A stretch of 64,000 nucleotides of DNA from DASUCS01 sp041166385 (GTDB lineage Bacteria > Actinomycetota > Acidimicrobiia > Acidimicrobiales > JACDCH01), in assembly GCA_041166385.1 (NCBI GenBank), contig JBEEFW010000023.1:1-64000 (forward strand), in the 5' to 3' direction. Position 1 is the stretch's first letter. Each line of letters begins with the position of its first letter. Below are positions 16,817-24,400 of this stretch, in pieces. A program made the position numbers and the translations under genes. The notes beneath the pieces were generated by a model. That model made no database searches and was not told where the DNA came from. It saw nothing but the letters and a program-made list of their open reading frames with translations.

Positions 16817-16888
16817 TGCGCCCCCTGGGATTCGAACCCAGAACCTGCGGATTAAGAGTCCGTTGCTCTGCCATTGAGCTAGAGGCGC
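16817..16888 (-). tRNA. tRNA-Lys (anticodon CUU)
   Basis: The complement folds into a complete cloverleaf: acceptor GCGCCTC pairing with GGGGCGC, D arm GCTC/GAGC, anticodon loop CTCTTAA giving CTT, T arm CTGGG-TTCGAAT-CCCAG and discriminator A. The 27/43 pair is an A-C mismatch. CCA is not encoded. The 3' end of the gene points at the integrated element, the standard position for integration into a tRNA gene. Confidence 0.93.
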
Positions 16889-16920
16889 AATCGGCGGACG
16901 AACCTACTCGTCCACCATTG

Positions 16921-16996
16921 GGTGACCGAGGGGACTTGAACCCCCGACCTCCAGGGCCACAACCTGGCGCTCTAACCGAGCTGAGCTACGGCCACC
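16921..16996 (-). tRNA. tRNA-His (anticodon GUG)
   Basis: The complement folds as a tRNA with acceptor GTGGCCG/CGGTCAC, plus an encoded extra G at position -1 (16996) opposite C73 (16921), the identity mark of tRNA-His. The anticodon loop is TTGTGGC, giving GTG. The T arm is GGGGG-TTCAAGT-CCCCT. CCA is not fully encoded. It lies 32 bases from tRNA-Lys in the same direction and is probably co-transcribed with it. Confidence 0.93.
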
Positions 16997-17107
16997 ATGT
17001 GGAGGGGTCAGTGTAGGTGACGCCATTCACGGGGCTGCGCACCGGTGCGTCCAGCAACGTTTGGGCGTTTCGCCGTCGTGAGGCCCGGGAACGCCCAAAC
17101 GTTTCGG

Positions 17108-17980
17108 TCAGGTGATGGCGACGCAGCGCACGGCGCCGATGCCCGCTGCCGCCAACTCCCACGAGATGCCGGCGTCCTGCGACACGAAGACGTGACCCTT
17201 GTCGGTGCCCAGCACCACCGTCGACCCTCGGGCCACCAGTTGGAACGTGTCGATGTTGCCCTCGAACCACTCCGGCAACCCGTTGTCACAGCGAGTGAAC
17301 GGCTCGCGGCTGTCGATCGGTCGGAGGTACACGGCGCCGTGTCGCGTGAACGGACCGGTCGATGCCGTCACGAGCACGATGTCGTCGGCCACGGCCACCG
17401 CGCGGCAGTACGTGTCGTGCAGGCCGTCGGTCGTCCAGGAGAACGTGCGGCCACCGTCCTCGCTCTGGCCGAAACCGACTGCCGCGGCCGCGACCACGAC
17501 ATCGTCGGTGGTCGCGAGGATCTGGTGGGTGTCGTTGTCGACGTCGATGACTTCGCGCCACGAGCCGTCGTCCCCGCGCCACACGCCGCCGACGTGAACG
17601 TTCACGAGCGGGGTGCCGTCCGGAGTGACGGTGATCGATCGCGTATCCGGCGGGCCGCCCGACGGCGTGTACCACTCGTCACGCGTCGGGATCCGGTCGA
17701 ACGACGCTACGGGCGAGACGGACGATGTGCCCCGGCCCAACTCGAGCAGGTGCGCTTCGGCGGTGCCGATCATCACGCCCCAGGGGGCGGAGGCCAGGCA
17801 CAGCGCCGGCAGGGGAGTGGCGATGGCGGTGCGCGGGTCGTCGATGGCGATCATGCCGTCGTGGTCGACGATGGCCCAACCCCTGTCGATCGCCGTGACG
17901 TCGCCTTTGAGCAGCCAGTCGACGGTTCCGTCGTCGTCGAGCCGACCGAGCCCCGCTGCGGTGCCGACGAGGATCTGCAC
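17108..17980 (-). CDS. BNR/YVTN-like beta-propeller protein
   Basis: A 290-residue protein from the GTG at 17980, which gives the natural beta-strand start VQILVGTAAGLGRL. The longer frame upstream adds low-complexity Arg/His sequence. Repeated strand-turn units with Asp boxes are visible: SEDGGRTFSW and SQDAGISWEL, plus GDDGSWREV. This is the sialidase/BNR-type pattern of a six- or seven-bladed propeller. There is no signal peptide. Proteins of this kind in actinobacteria are usually uncharacterised, and no sialidase active-site residues can be assigned. It is divergent from the oxygenase gene. Confidence 0.72.
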   Translation of the reverse strand: MQILVGTAAGLGRLDDDGTVDWLLKGDVTAIDRGWAIVDHDGMIAIDDPRTAIATPLPALCLASAPWGVMIGTAEAHLLELGRGTSSVSPVASFDRIPTRDEWYTPSGGPPDTRSITVTPDGTPLVNVHVGGVWRGDDGSWREVIDVDNDTHQILATTDDVVVAAAAVGFGQSEDGGRTFSWTTDGLHDTYCRAVAVADDIVLVTASTGPFTRHGAVYLRPIDSREPFTRCDNGLPEWFEGNIDTFQLVARGSTVVLGTDKGHVFVSQDAGISWELAAAGIGAVRCVAIT

Positions 17981-18138
17981 GGGCCAAGTATGCGTTGGGC
18001 GAGCGTCGTGGCGCGCTGAAGAGTCTGGTTGCATGCGCTCGCTGAGACGCACGCCAGCGCGGGGCGCCGGCCGGTGCACTGTGCACATTGGAGGACTCGC
18101 CTATCGGCTCGTCCTCGCTATACGCGACACTCGCGCTC

Positions 18139-19146
18139 GTGACGCACACGGTGGTCGAGTTCGACGAGCTCCTCGGCGAGCAGGGCGCGGCCGCCATCGT
18201 CGACCTGTGCGAGCGCTTCGGCCGGTACGGGATGTACAGCCAGGAGCATGTGGACTCCGAGATCGGGCGAGGGTTGTCGCAGCGCCACGACGCCGCGTCG
18301 AACTTCGTGCGCACCGGGGGACGCTTCGCCCGTGATGAGCCCGTGGCGACGTTGGCCGCCCGCACGAACTACTTCCGTGAGGAGTACGCGTACGGCGCTG
18401 AGCCGATCATCGACGGCATCGAGCCGTATCTGTTCCACGAGGGCTTCGCTGACGCTGCGCGCCGGGTGCACGGCCGTTCCGTGATCGAACCCGCCATCGT
18501 GTTCGCCAACCTGATGGTCCCCGGCCAAGAGCTCGCGGTGCACACTGACGTCCCCGAGTTCCGCGGCTGCAATCGCAAGGTGATGCCGCAATGGCTGCTC
18601 GTGGCGATGCATCACTCAGGCCTGTTCGACGCGTGGCGCATGCCGATCGCCACCGGCGTGGCGTGGTTCCACGACTGTGAAGGCGGCGAGTTCTGCTTCT
18701 ATCCGGATGGCGCGCAGGGCGCGCCCGTCGCCAAGCAAGTCTTGTGCGACACCGCGTTGCTGTTCGACGCGGACAGCGTCTTCCACGGAGTCGATCGCAT
18801 CGATGGCGACGGCGCCGGCCGCGACATCGCGCCGCTGCGCCCGGGTATGACGCTCGACTTCGCCGGTGACCGGCAATGGATCGTGCACGACGGTGACAGC
18901 GTCGTCGCCAACTACAAGTGGGACGAACTGCGCTTCAGTGTGTCGTGGAAGGCGTACTGCTTCGAGGACGAAGGCGAGCAGCAGACGTGGCGCGAGCATG
19001 TCGACGACCTGACCCTCGACTTCGTGGTCGATCGGTTGGTCGACGACTTGCAGGCGCGCGGCCGCATCGACGGCGACAGGCCGGGCAACCCCGACCTCGG
19101 CTTGCTGATCATCGAGGAATACATCCGATTCCCGACTCCCGCCTGA
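18139..19146 (+). CDS. 2OG-Fe(II) oxygenase-like protein
   Basis: A 335-residue protein if begun at the GTG at 18139, or 352 if begun at the TTG at 18088; neither has a clear ribosome site. The middle holds LAVHTDVPEF, giving an HxD iron pair, and then VFHGVDRI with a possible third iron ligand His about 80 residues later. RFSVSWKAY supplies a basic residue suited to 2-oxoglutarate binding. This fits the double-stranded beta-helix oxygenases. The substrate is unknown. The next gene overlaps its stop, so an oxygenase-methyltransferase pair is likely, perhaps modifying one metabolite. Confidence 0.6.
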   Translation: MTHTVVEFDELLGEQGAAAIVDLCERFGRYGMYSQEHVDSEIGRGLSQRHDAASNFVRTGGRFARDEPVATLAARTNYFREEYAYGAEPIIDGIEPYLFHEGFADAARRVHGRSVIEPAIVFANLMVPGQELAVHTDVPEFRGCNRKVMPQWLLVAMHHSGLFDAWRMPIATGVAWFHDCEGGEFCFYPDGAQGAPVAKQVLCDTALLFDADSVFHGVDRIDGDGAGRDIAPLRPGMTLDFAGDRQWIVHDGDSVVANYKWDELRFSVSWKAYCFEDEGEQQTWREHVDDLTLDFVVDRLVDDLQARGRIDGDRPGNPDLGLLIIEEYIRFPTPA

Positions 19147-20018
19147 CACGAGGCCGGGCGCTGGAGCGCCCGAGCCTGACCGCGGAGGCCGTCACACTGG
19201 CCCGCGCCGGGGAGCAGACGCGACCTGAAGCGGAGCGGATCATCGACGATCCATACGCCCGTAGGTTCCTGCGTCCGTCAGGCCGTGCCGCCCTCGCCGC
19301 CTGGAACGCCTCATCGGCGGCATCGGGACTCCTCGATCGCATCGGCACCGCGTTCGTCGCCTGCCGTCACCGCTTCATCGACGACCACCTGCTGGCTGCG
19401 CTCGACGCCGGCGCGGAGCAACTGGTGTTGCTGGGCGCCGGCTACGACGCACGCGCGTACCGGTTCTGCGAGCAATTGGACGGACGGCCGGTGTTTGAAG
19501 TCGATCTGGCCGCGACGAGTCGACGCAAGGCCGGCATCATCGAACGCAATCGCAAGCACTTTCCCGATGCCAACGCGCACCGCGTCGAGATCGACTTCGA
19601 GACGCAGGCGCTCTCCGACACCTTGCTGTCGGCGGGATTCCACACGGGCGCGCCCACGTTCGTCGTGTGGGAGGGCGTGATTCCGTATCTCACGCGCGTG
19701 GCCATCAAGTCCACGATCGGAGCGTTGCACGAGCTCTGCGGCGACGGGTCCATGCTGGCGATGGACTGCTGGTTCATGGTTGACGAACCTGGTCCACTCG
19801 GGAGCGCACGTCGCGCCGCGCCGGGTGCGATCGCGCTCATCGGCGAGCCGGTGACGTTCGGGATGCATCCCGAGGACATGCCCGACTTTCTGCGACGCCT
19901 TGGCTACGAAGTCGCTGACCTCGCCGCCGCCGCCGAGCTCGAAGCTCGCTATTGCAGCGATGGCCGGACCGTCGAGCCCTCGCTCTTCGTCGTCGCGGCG
20001 CGGCGCGTCACCGGCTGA
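19143..20018 (+). CDS. LCM-type SAM-dependent methyltransferase
   Basis: A roughly 291-residue protein of the leucine carboxyl methyltransferase-like family (the TIGR00027 kind common in actinobacteria). Evidence is LTAEAVTLARAGEQ at the N-terminus, IIDDPYARRFL, the SAM motif LVLLGAGYDARAYRF, then VFEVDLAATSRRKAGII, and WEGVIPYLTR. No ATG, GTG or TTG is available between the end of the previous gene and the first conserved residues. The best position is a CTG at 19143 overlapping the upstream TGA (CTGA). The true start is therefore unsure. The gene overlaps the convergent cyclase gene by 11 bases. Confidence 0.82.
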   Translation: MTRGRALERPSLTAEAVTLARAGEQTRPEAERIIDDPYARRFLRPSGRAALAAWNASSAASGLLDRIGTAFVACRHRFIDDHLLAALDAGAEQLVLLGAGYDARAYRFCEQLDGRPVFEVDLAATSRRKAGIIERNRKHFPDANAHRVEIDFETQALSDTLLSAGFHTGAPTFVVWEGVIPYLTRVAIKSTIGALHELCGDGSMLAMDCWFMVDEPGPLGSARRAAPGAIALIGEPVTFGMHPEDMPDFLRRLGYEVADLAAAAELEARYCSDGRTVEPSLFVVAARRVTG

Positions 20019-21093
20019 GGACGAAGAGCTCCACCGTTGTGTCGATGCCTCGCAGCGCGTGATGTCCGATTGACTCGGTGACGAAGCCCTCGACCGGACC
20101 ATCGACCAGTACGTGGCCCGGCGCGGCGAGCTTCACCGCCCGTGCCGCGAGGTTCACCGTCGGGCCGAAGTAGTCGCCATCGCGGCTGAGCACGACGCCG
20201 GACGTGATGGCGCCGCGCAGTCTGGTGAGGACGGGGTGCTGCTCGACGAAGTCGCAGAGGTCCAGCGCTGCGGAGGATGCGGCCGCCGGTTCGGCGGTGG
20301 CGTACATCACCGCGTCGCCGATCATCTTGATCACTCGGCCGCCGCCGTCGGTGATGCGGTCGCTGGCGGCCTCCTCGAACTCGTTCACCGCGAGCGCCAG
20401 CCGATCCGTGGGCAGATCCTGCGACCAGGCCGTGTAACCGACGAGGTCGAGGAACCCGATCGACAGCCGGAGTTCGGCGAAGCCGCCGGCCTGATCGCGG
20501 GTCATGCGCGTCCGCATCGTGGCGAGCGCGGCGTGGCGCACGAACATCGGCGCGAAGACCTGCGGCAACGACACCAGGATCTCCGTCCCTTCGTAACTCG
20601 CCCGCGCAAGCTCGACGGGCTTGCTGCGCTCGACCACGAGCGGTCCTTCGACGTTCACCAAGAAGCCGGACACCGCCGCCTCGGCGATGCGCGCCATCGA
20701 TGAGCCCATGACGCGTGTGAACTGCAGCGCGGCTTCGAAGCCGAGCAGGTCGATGCCGACCTTGAACACCCCGAGCAGGAACAGATCGCCCTCGCCGAAG
20801 ACCGTTCCCTCATGAGGAACAGGCGGGAGGCCAACCGCTCGCCACACGCGGTCGAGTTCCTCGACGCTGAGGCCAACGCGCTCGGCCGCTTCGCTTCTGC
20901 TCGCGACCTTGGGCTCGTTGAGGAGACGGTCGCTGGCGGCGGCGTTCAACGACCGCATCTCGAGGCTGGCGATGAGATCGTCGAGGGTCGCGCCTCGTAC
21001 GGTGAGGAACTCGAGCAGCTCACGCTGCTCGTCAGCGTCGGGCGCCATCGGGTCGTAGAGACCAGCGGCGATCCAAGCGTCGAGCTGGCTCAT
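20008..21093 (-). CDS. Class III adenylate cyclase
   Basis: A 361-residue protein that makes cAMP from ATP. The C-terminal catalytic domain (about 210-355) has both metal aspartates, IGFLDLVGYTAW and IKMIGDAVMYA. The Lys before MIGD fits ATP rather than GTP. GPTVNLAARAVKLAAPG supplies the transition-state Asn and Arg region. The N-terminal 200 residues resemble the regulatory domain of mycobacterial Rv1264-type cyclases (GLSVEELDRVWRAVGLPP, then LFKVGIDLLG-like helices), which respond to pH. No membrane segment is present. The start ATG (complement 21091-21093) overlaps the oxidoreductase stop by 4 bases, so both are one operon. The frame is open far upstream, but that part is antisense to the oxidoreductase. 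Confidence 0.88.
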   Translation of the reverse strand: MSQLDAWIAAGLYDPMAPDADEQRELLEFLTVRGATLDDLIASLEMRSLNAAASDRLLNEPKVASRSEAAERVGLSVEELDRVWRAVGLPPVPHEGTVFGEGDLFLLGVFKVGIDLLGFEAALQFTRVMGSSMARIAEAAVSGFLVNVEGPLVVERSKPVELARASYEGTEILVSLPQVFAPMFVRHAALATMRTRMTRDQAGGFAELRLSIGFLDLVGYTAWSQDLPTDRLALAVNEFEEAASDRITDGGGRVIKMIGDAVMYATAEPAAASSAALDLCDFVEQHPVLTRLRGAITSGVVLSRDGDYFGPTVNLAARAVKLAAPGHVLVDGPVEGFVTESIGHHALRGIDTTVELFVLSR

Positions 21094-22088
21094 GCAGTCG
21101 GTTGGCGGGGCTCGAGTCCCGCTGCTCGGTAGCAGGCGTCGATCACGCGCATGTTGGCGATGGCGTCGTCCGTGTTCGTGATGATCGACTCGCCGCGCAA
21201 CACTGCGCCGGCAAACGCGCGTAGCTGATACTCGTAGGACGCGACGCGGGGGAAGTGCGGTTGTTTCTGCTTGCCGCTGGTCGTGCGCACGGAGAGACGG
21301 TGGAAGTAGTGCGGGGCGTACGGGTTCAACACGCGCAGTCGGCCCTTCGTGCCCTTCACCTCGGCGCCGAGCCTGAGGATCCGCCCCGACAGCATCGACG
21401 CGGTGATGCGGCCGGTACTCCCGTCGGGCAATGTCATGTCGGCCTGCAGCCACCGGTCGACGCCGGGGGATCGTTCGCGTGCGGACGCTTTGGTGACGTC
21501 GGGCTCGGCTCCGGCGAGTGAGCGCACCAAGTGGATCGTGTAGCAGCCGACATCCATCGTCGACCCGCCCGCGAGGCTGAGCTGCCAGCGGATGTCGTTC
21601 CGTGGGAGCAGCGGCGTCACCATCCACGCATGGATGTGCTCGATCTCGCCCAGCGTGCCGTCCTGTGTGATCTCGATGAGACGATCGGCCAGCGGGTGGT
21701 AGCGGTAGTGAAACGCCTCCATCACGACGAGACCAGTGCGGCGCTCGACGTGTTGGACCTCGACGGCTTCGTCGGCGTTGGCGGTGAACGGCTTCTCGCA
21801 CAGCACGTGCTTGCCCGCCTCGAGCGCGGAGATCGTCCACTTGCCGTGCAGACCGTTGGGTAGCGGGTTGTACACGGCGTCGATGTCGGGGTCGGCGAGC
21901 AGCCCGTCGTAGCTGTCGTGCACCCGGCCAATGCCGTGCTTGCGAGCGAACTGTTCCGCTTTCGCGCGGTCGCGGGCCGCGATTGCGACGACCTCGACGT
22001 CATCGACCGTACGCGCCGGCTTGATCAGCGCGTTCGGGGCGATCTTGGCAGCGCCGAGAATGCCGATGCGGAGGGGAGCCATGGGCAT
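21090..22088 (-). CDS. Gfo/Idh/MocA family oxidoreductase
   Basis: A 332-residue NAD(P)-dependent dehydrogenase. The N-terminal Rossmann fold has RIGILGAAKIAPNAL. The family mark EKPFTANADEA (Lys of EKP) lies near residue 100. The C-terminal alpha/beta domain includes GGSTMDVGCYTIHLVRSL, where Asp and His form part of the active site. Substrates in this family are usually sugars or inositols, and dihydrodiol dehydrogenases look similar. An alternative start is the second Met (22082). It is the first gene of a two-gene operon with the cyclase. Confidence 0.88.
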   Translation of the reverse strand: MPMAPLRIGILGAAKIAPNALIKPARTVDDVEVVAIAARDRAKAEQFARKHGIGRVHDSYDGLLADPDIDAVYNPLPNGLHGKWTISALEAGKHVLCEKPFTANADEAVEVQHVERRTGLVVMEAFHYRYHPLADRLIEITQDGTLGEIEHIHAWMVTPLLPRNDIRWQLSLAGGSTMDVGCYTIHLVRSLAGAEPDVTKASARERSPGVDRWLQADMTLPDGSTGRITASMLSGRILRLGAEVKGTKGRLRVLNPYAPHYFHRLSVRTTSGKQKQPHFPRVASYEYQLRAFAGAVLRGESIITNTDDAIANMRVIDACYRAAGLEPRQPTA

Positions 22089-22202
22089 TTATCTTGCTCG
22101 CCGCGCTCGTGAAACGACGATCCGGCTCACGTCCACCGTTTTGGCGGCTCTCGGCCGGATCGTCTCTGGCCGCCAAAGTCCACGCCTCTACGCTGCGTGC
22201 TG

Positions 22203-22276
22203 GCCCCCGTAGCTCAGCGGAATAGAGCAGCCGCCTTCTAAGCGGACGGTCGCAGGTTCGATTCCTGCCGGGGGCG
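22203..22276 (+). tRNA. tRNA-Arg (anticodon UCU)
   Basis: A complete cloverleaf: acceptor GCCCCCG with CGGGGGC, D arm GCTC/GAGC, anticodon loop CTTCTAA giving TCT, T arm GCAGG-TTCGATT-CCTGC and discriminator G. CCA is not encoded. The 3' half is repeated 2.1 kb downstream at 24325-24368. Confidence 0.93.
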
Positions 22277-22277
22277 C
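22249..22277 (+). repeat. Direct repeat (attachment-site-like) in the tRNA-Arg 3' end
   Basis: These 29 bases, the T arm and 3' acceptor strand of tRNA-Arg, recur identically at 24340-24368. Upstream of it a further 14-base match (22235-22248 against 24325-24338) is separated by a 1-base insertion in the second copy. This is the expected trace of integration into the tRNA gene: the intact tRNA at one end and a displaced 3' fragment at the other. Confidence 0.8.
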
Positions 22278-22500
22278 GCACTGCCAGCGGCTCCGGGATC
22301 CGGGCGTCGATCGTGTCAGCCGAGAACAATCGTTCAGCATCGATTCGGGGGCTGACGAGTTGTTCCCTGTATGCCACGGGCGAGTACGTGCGAAGAGCAC
22401 GGCAGTTGTGTCACGGTGACGACAGACGGGTGGCCCTTCGGGGTGCATCCTGAGGTGGTTCGCCGGTCAGGGAGATCGGGAGCGGAGGAGGTAGCAGGCG

Positions 22501-22719
22501 ATGACAGAGGACCCACGCAGCGACGACCAGGACCCCGGCACCGACGACACTGAAGGCAGCGGCAACCGGTGGGGCTTGCAGCCTGCTGGAACCGAGGACG
22601 ACACGGAAGGCAGCGGCGCCCGGTGGGGCCTGCAGCCTGCTGGAACCGAGGACGACACGGAAGGCAGCGGCATCCGGTGGGGCCTGCAGCCTGCTGGCGA
22701 CGACGGGGATGATGACTGA
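22501..22719 (+). CDS. Acidic tandem-repeat peptide, possible multi-core precursor
   Basis: A 72-residue protein. After 14 acidic residues it carries three copies of the 18-residue unit DDTEGSGxRWGLQPAGTE, with x = Asn, Ala, Ile, then a short acidic tail. Only that residue differs among otherwise near-identical units, as in multi-core precursors of ribosomal peptides where one position varies. Leaderless acidic repeats of this sort also occur in unknown secreted or scaffold peptides. The gene overlaps the methyltransferase gene at 22709 by 11 bases, so the methyltransferase is the obvious partner. No protease or RRE gene is beside it. The function is unknown. Confidence 0.7.
   Translation: MTEDPRSDDQDPGTDDTEGSGNRWGLQPAGTEDDTEGSGARWGLQPAGTEDDTEGSGIRWGLQPAGDDGDDD
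22543..22704 (+). repeat. Three tandem 54-base repeats inside the small peptide gene
   Basis: Units lie at 22543-22596, 22597-22650 and 22651-22704. Units 2 and 3 are identical except for the variable codon (GCC, ATC) and the last few bases. Unit 1 differs by two further silent changes. The near identity implies recent duplication. Confidence 0.9.
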
Positions 22720-23554
22720 CGAGCCTGGCGAAGGCATCGGTTCGGAGGTCTGGCAGGACCACCTGGACGCCGCCGAGCGAGATCGTCTGACCAGGATCCT
22801 CGAGCGTCAAGCCGGGGATCCGTTCCTACGCCGTGTGGCGGCGCGGTCGATCGAGTTGATGGTCCTTCGACAAGGCGATCGGATCCTCGAGCTCGGCTGT
22901 GGGAGCGGGGTGCTCCTGCCTCCCCTCGCCGAGGCAGCCAGCGATAGCACTGTCGTGGGCGTCGACTACTCCACCGAAATGCTCCAGGAAGCGCGACGCA
23001 GAGTATTTGAGCAGGAGTTGAGCGAGCAGGTGTCGGTCGTGAAGTGCATCGCATCCGACTTGCCGTTCGGCGACTCGATCTTCGATGCAGCTCACGTCGA
23101 ACGCGTCCTCATGCACCTCGAGGATCCGGATTCGGCGATTTGTGAGATGCGACGCGTCGTGCGTCCGGGCGGATGGGTCGTCGCAGCCGAGCCTGACACG
23201 CTCGGCATTCGCATCGATCATCCTCTGGATCCCGAGGCAATGACGATGATCGCGATGCGTGACGTCTCGTCGGTACGGAATCCGGGGATTGGGCTGGAAC
23301 TCAATCGGCGGTTCGCAATTGCAGGTCTCGTCGATCGTCGCGTCGAGGCGCTGACGGACTTCGACCCGAACTACGACCCGACCGCCGCGTCAGGCGATCG
23401 CGCCGCCGCGTCCGAACTCGTGGCGCAGGGGACACTTGATGCCGACCGAGCCGAGGCGGCGATTGCGTACCTTCAGCAAGCCGCCGCCGAGGGAACCTAC
23501 GCATGGTTGGGAACGATGGTTGTCGCCGTGGGGCGAGTGCCCGGCTGCGGCTGA
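22709..23554 (+). CDS. SAM-dependent methyltransferase (UbiE/Type 11)
   Basis: A 281-residue class I methyltransferase. Motif I is ILELGCGSGVLLP, followed by VVGVDYSTEMLQEARRR and an acidic post-strand, then FDAAHVERVLMHLEDP, the Methyltransf_11 pattern. The C-terminal 60 residues form a helical lid. The start ATG at 22709 (or 22712) lies within the end of the repeat-peptide gene. The substrate could be that peptide or a small molecule. It lies inside the stretch bounded by the tRNA-Arg repeats. Confidence 0.85.
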   Translation: MMTDEPGEGIGSEVWQDHLDAAERDRLTRILERQAGDPFLRRVAARSIELMVLRQGDRILELGCGSGVLLPPLAEAASDSTVVGVDYSTEMLQEARRRVFEQELSEQVSVVKCIASDLPFGDSIFDAAHVERVLMHLEDPDSAICEMRRVVRPGGWVVAAEPDTLGIRIDHPLDPEAMTMIAMRDVSSVRNPGIGLELNRRFAIAGLVDRRVEALTDFDPNYDPTAASGDRAAASELVAQGTLDADRAEAAIAYLQQAAAEGTYAWLGTMVVAVGRVPGCG

Positions 23555-23702
23555 GACGCTCCATCGTGGCGGGCGCCACAACGGAGGACAGTTCGGCGCG
23601 CGACGGCTGTCGCGCGCTGGAGCTGCTCGACCTGATCGGTCGCTAGCCACCACCTTTGTCGTGCCAGTCTTGAAGCCCGCGCCGACACGGAGGTCCCGGA
23701 CA

Positions 23703-24155
23703 ATGACCACCCGCACGATGTTGCTCACGCTGCACATCACGGCGATCGCGTCGTGGCTCGGCGCGGACGTCGTGCAACACGCGATGCGTCATCGCTGGCA
23801 GAAGGAAACGTCCGAGGCGACAAAGGCCTGGGCTCGCACGCAGTTCTGGCTGCACGATCGCTACTACGCGGTGGTAGCAGCGCTCGTCCTCGTCACCGGC
23901 ATCGCGCTCGTGCAGGACGGGCACTGGGGGTGGTCGTCGAAGTTCATTTGGGTCGGGATAGCCACTATCGCCGCGGGCGCCACGCTCGGCGGCATCGGAT
24001 TGAAGGGCTTGGCCAAGAAGCGAATTGACGCGCTCGAAGTGAGCGACACGCAAGGCGCGGCCGCGGTCGAACGGCGCGCGCTACCGATCGAGTTGTTGTT
24101 GACCGCGTTCGTACTCTTCACCGTCGTGGTGATGGTCAACAAGTGGGGCACCTGA
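23703..24155 (+). CDS. Small integral membrane protein (CopD/DUF2269-like)
   Basis: A 150-residue protein with four predicted membrane helices: near residues 6-24 (LLTLHITAIASWLGADVVQ), 50-68, 77-100 and 128-145. His and Trp in the first helix and the four-helix layout resemble the CopD/DUF2269 type of membrane proteins. No binding function can be shown. The longer frame upstream is not protein-like. It is 148 bases downstream of the methyltransferase, still inside the tRNA-Arg-flanked stretch. Confidence 0.68.
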   Translation: MTTRTMLLTLHITAIASWLGADVVQHAMRHRWQKETSEATKAWARTQFWLHDRYYAVVAALVLVTGIALVQDGHWGWSSKFIWVGIATIAAGATLGGIGLKGLAKKRIDALEVSDTQGAAAVERRALPIELLLTAFVLFTVVVMVNKWGT

Positions 24156-24324
24156 TCTGGAAGCGTCACACCCGCATGCGACACTTTTGCTAACGAACGA
24201 CCAAGGACGAGGGCGGACTCGCCGTCACGGGGAGCTACAACCGCGTGAGCTTTTGGTGCGTTGACCTGGACGCGAGACCATTCGACAACATCCAGCCGGA
24301 CTCGCGCGCACGAGCCATCTGCGT

Positions 24325-24368
24325 CTTCTAAGCGGACGAGTCGCAGGTTCGATTCCTGCCGGGGGCGC
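24325..24368 (+). repeat. tRNA-Arg 3' fragment (second copy of the direct repeat)
   Basis: This 44-base copy of the anticodon loop to acceptor end of tRNA-Arg(UCU) lacks the 5' half and carries a 1-base insertion, so it cannot make a tRNA. It marks the far end of the stretch beginning at the intact tRNA gene. Confidence 0.85.
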
Positions 24369-24400
24369 ACGTGTGACGTGCGGCGAGGGACACTCTGCGA

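Noticed and set aside
16816..17016. Small ORF with LGFEPRTCGL and DLNPRPPGPQPGAL
   Set aside because: This is the familiar artefact of translating across tRNA genes.
21094..21840. Upstream extension of the cyclase frame (about 249 codons)
   Set aside because: It is antisense-like Arg/His-rich sequence opposite the oxidoreductase; the cyclase start fits the 4-base overlap at 21090-21093.
22324..22335. GAACAATCGTTC, a LexA-core-like palindrome before the repeat-peptide gene
   Set aside because: Only the 8-base core fits; flanks do not match, and about one such core is expected by chance in a window this size.
22334..22810. Minus-strand Cys-rich repeat peptide opposite the tandem-repeat gene
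   Set aside because: It is the reverse translation of the repeats; the plus frame has acidic, well-formed units and overlaps the methyltransferase start, so the plus strand is preferred.
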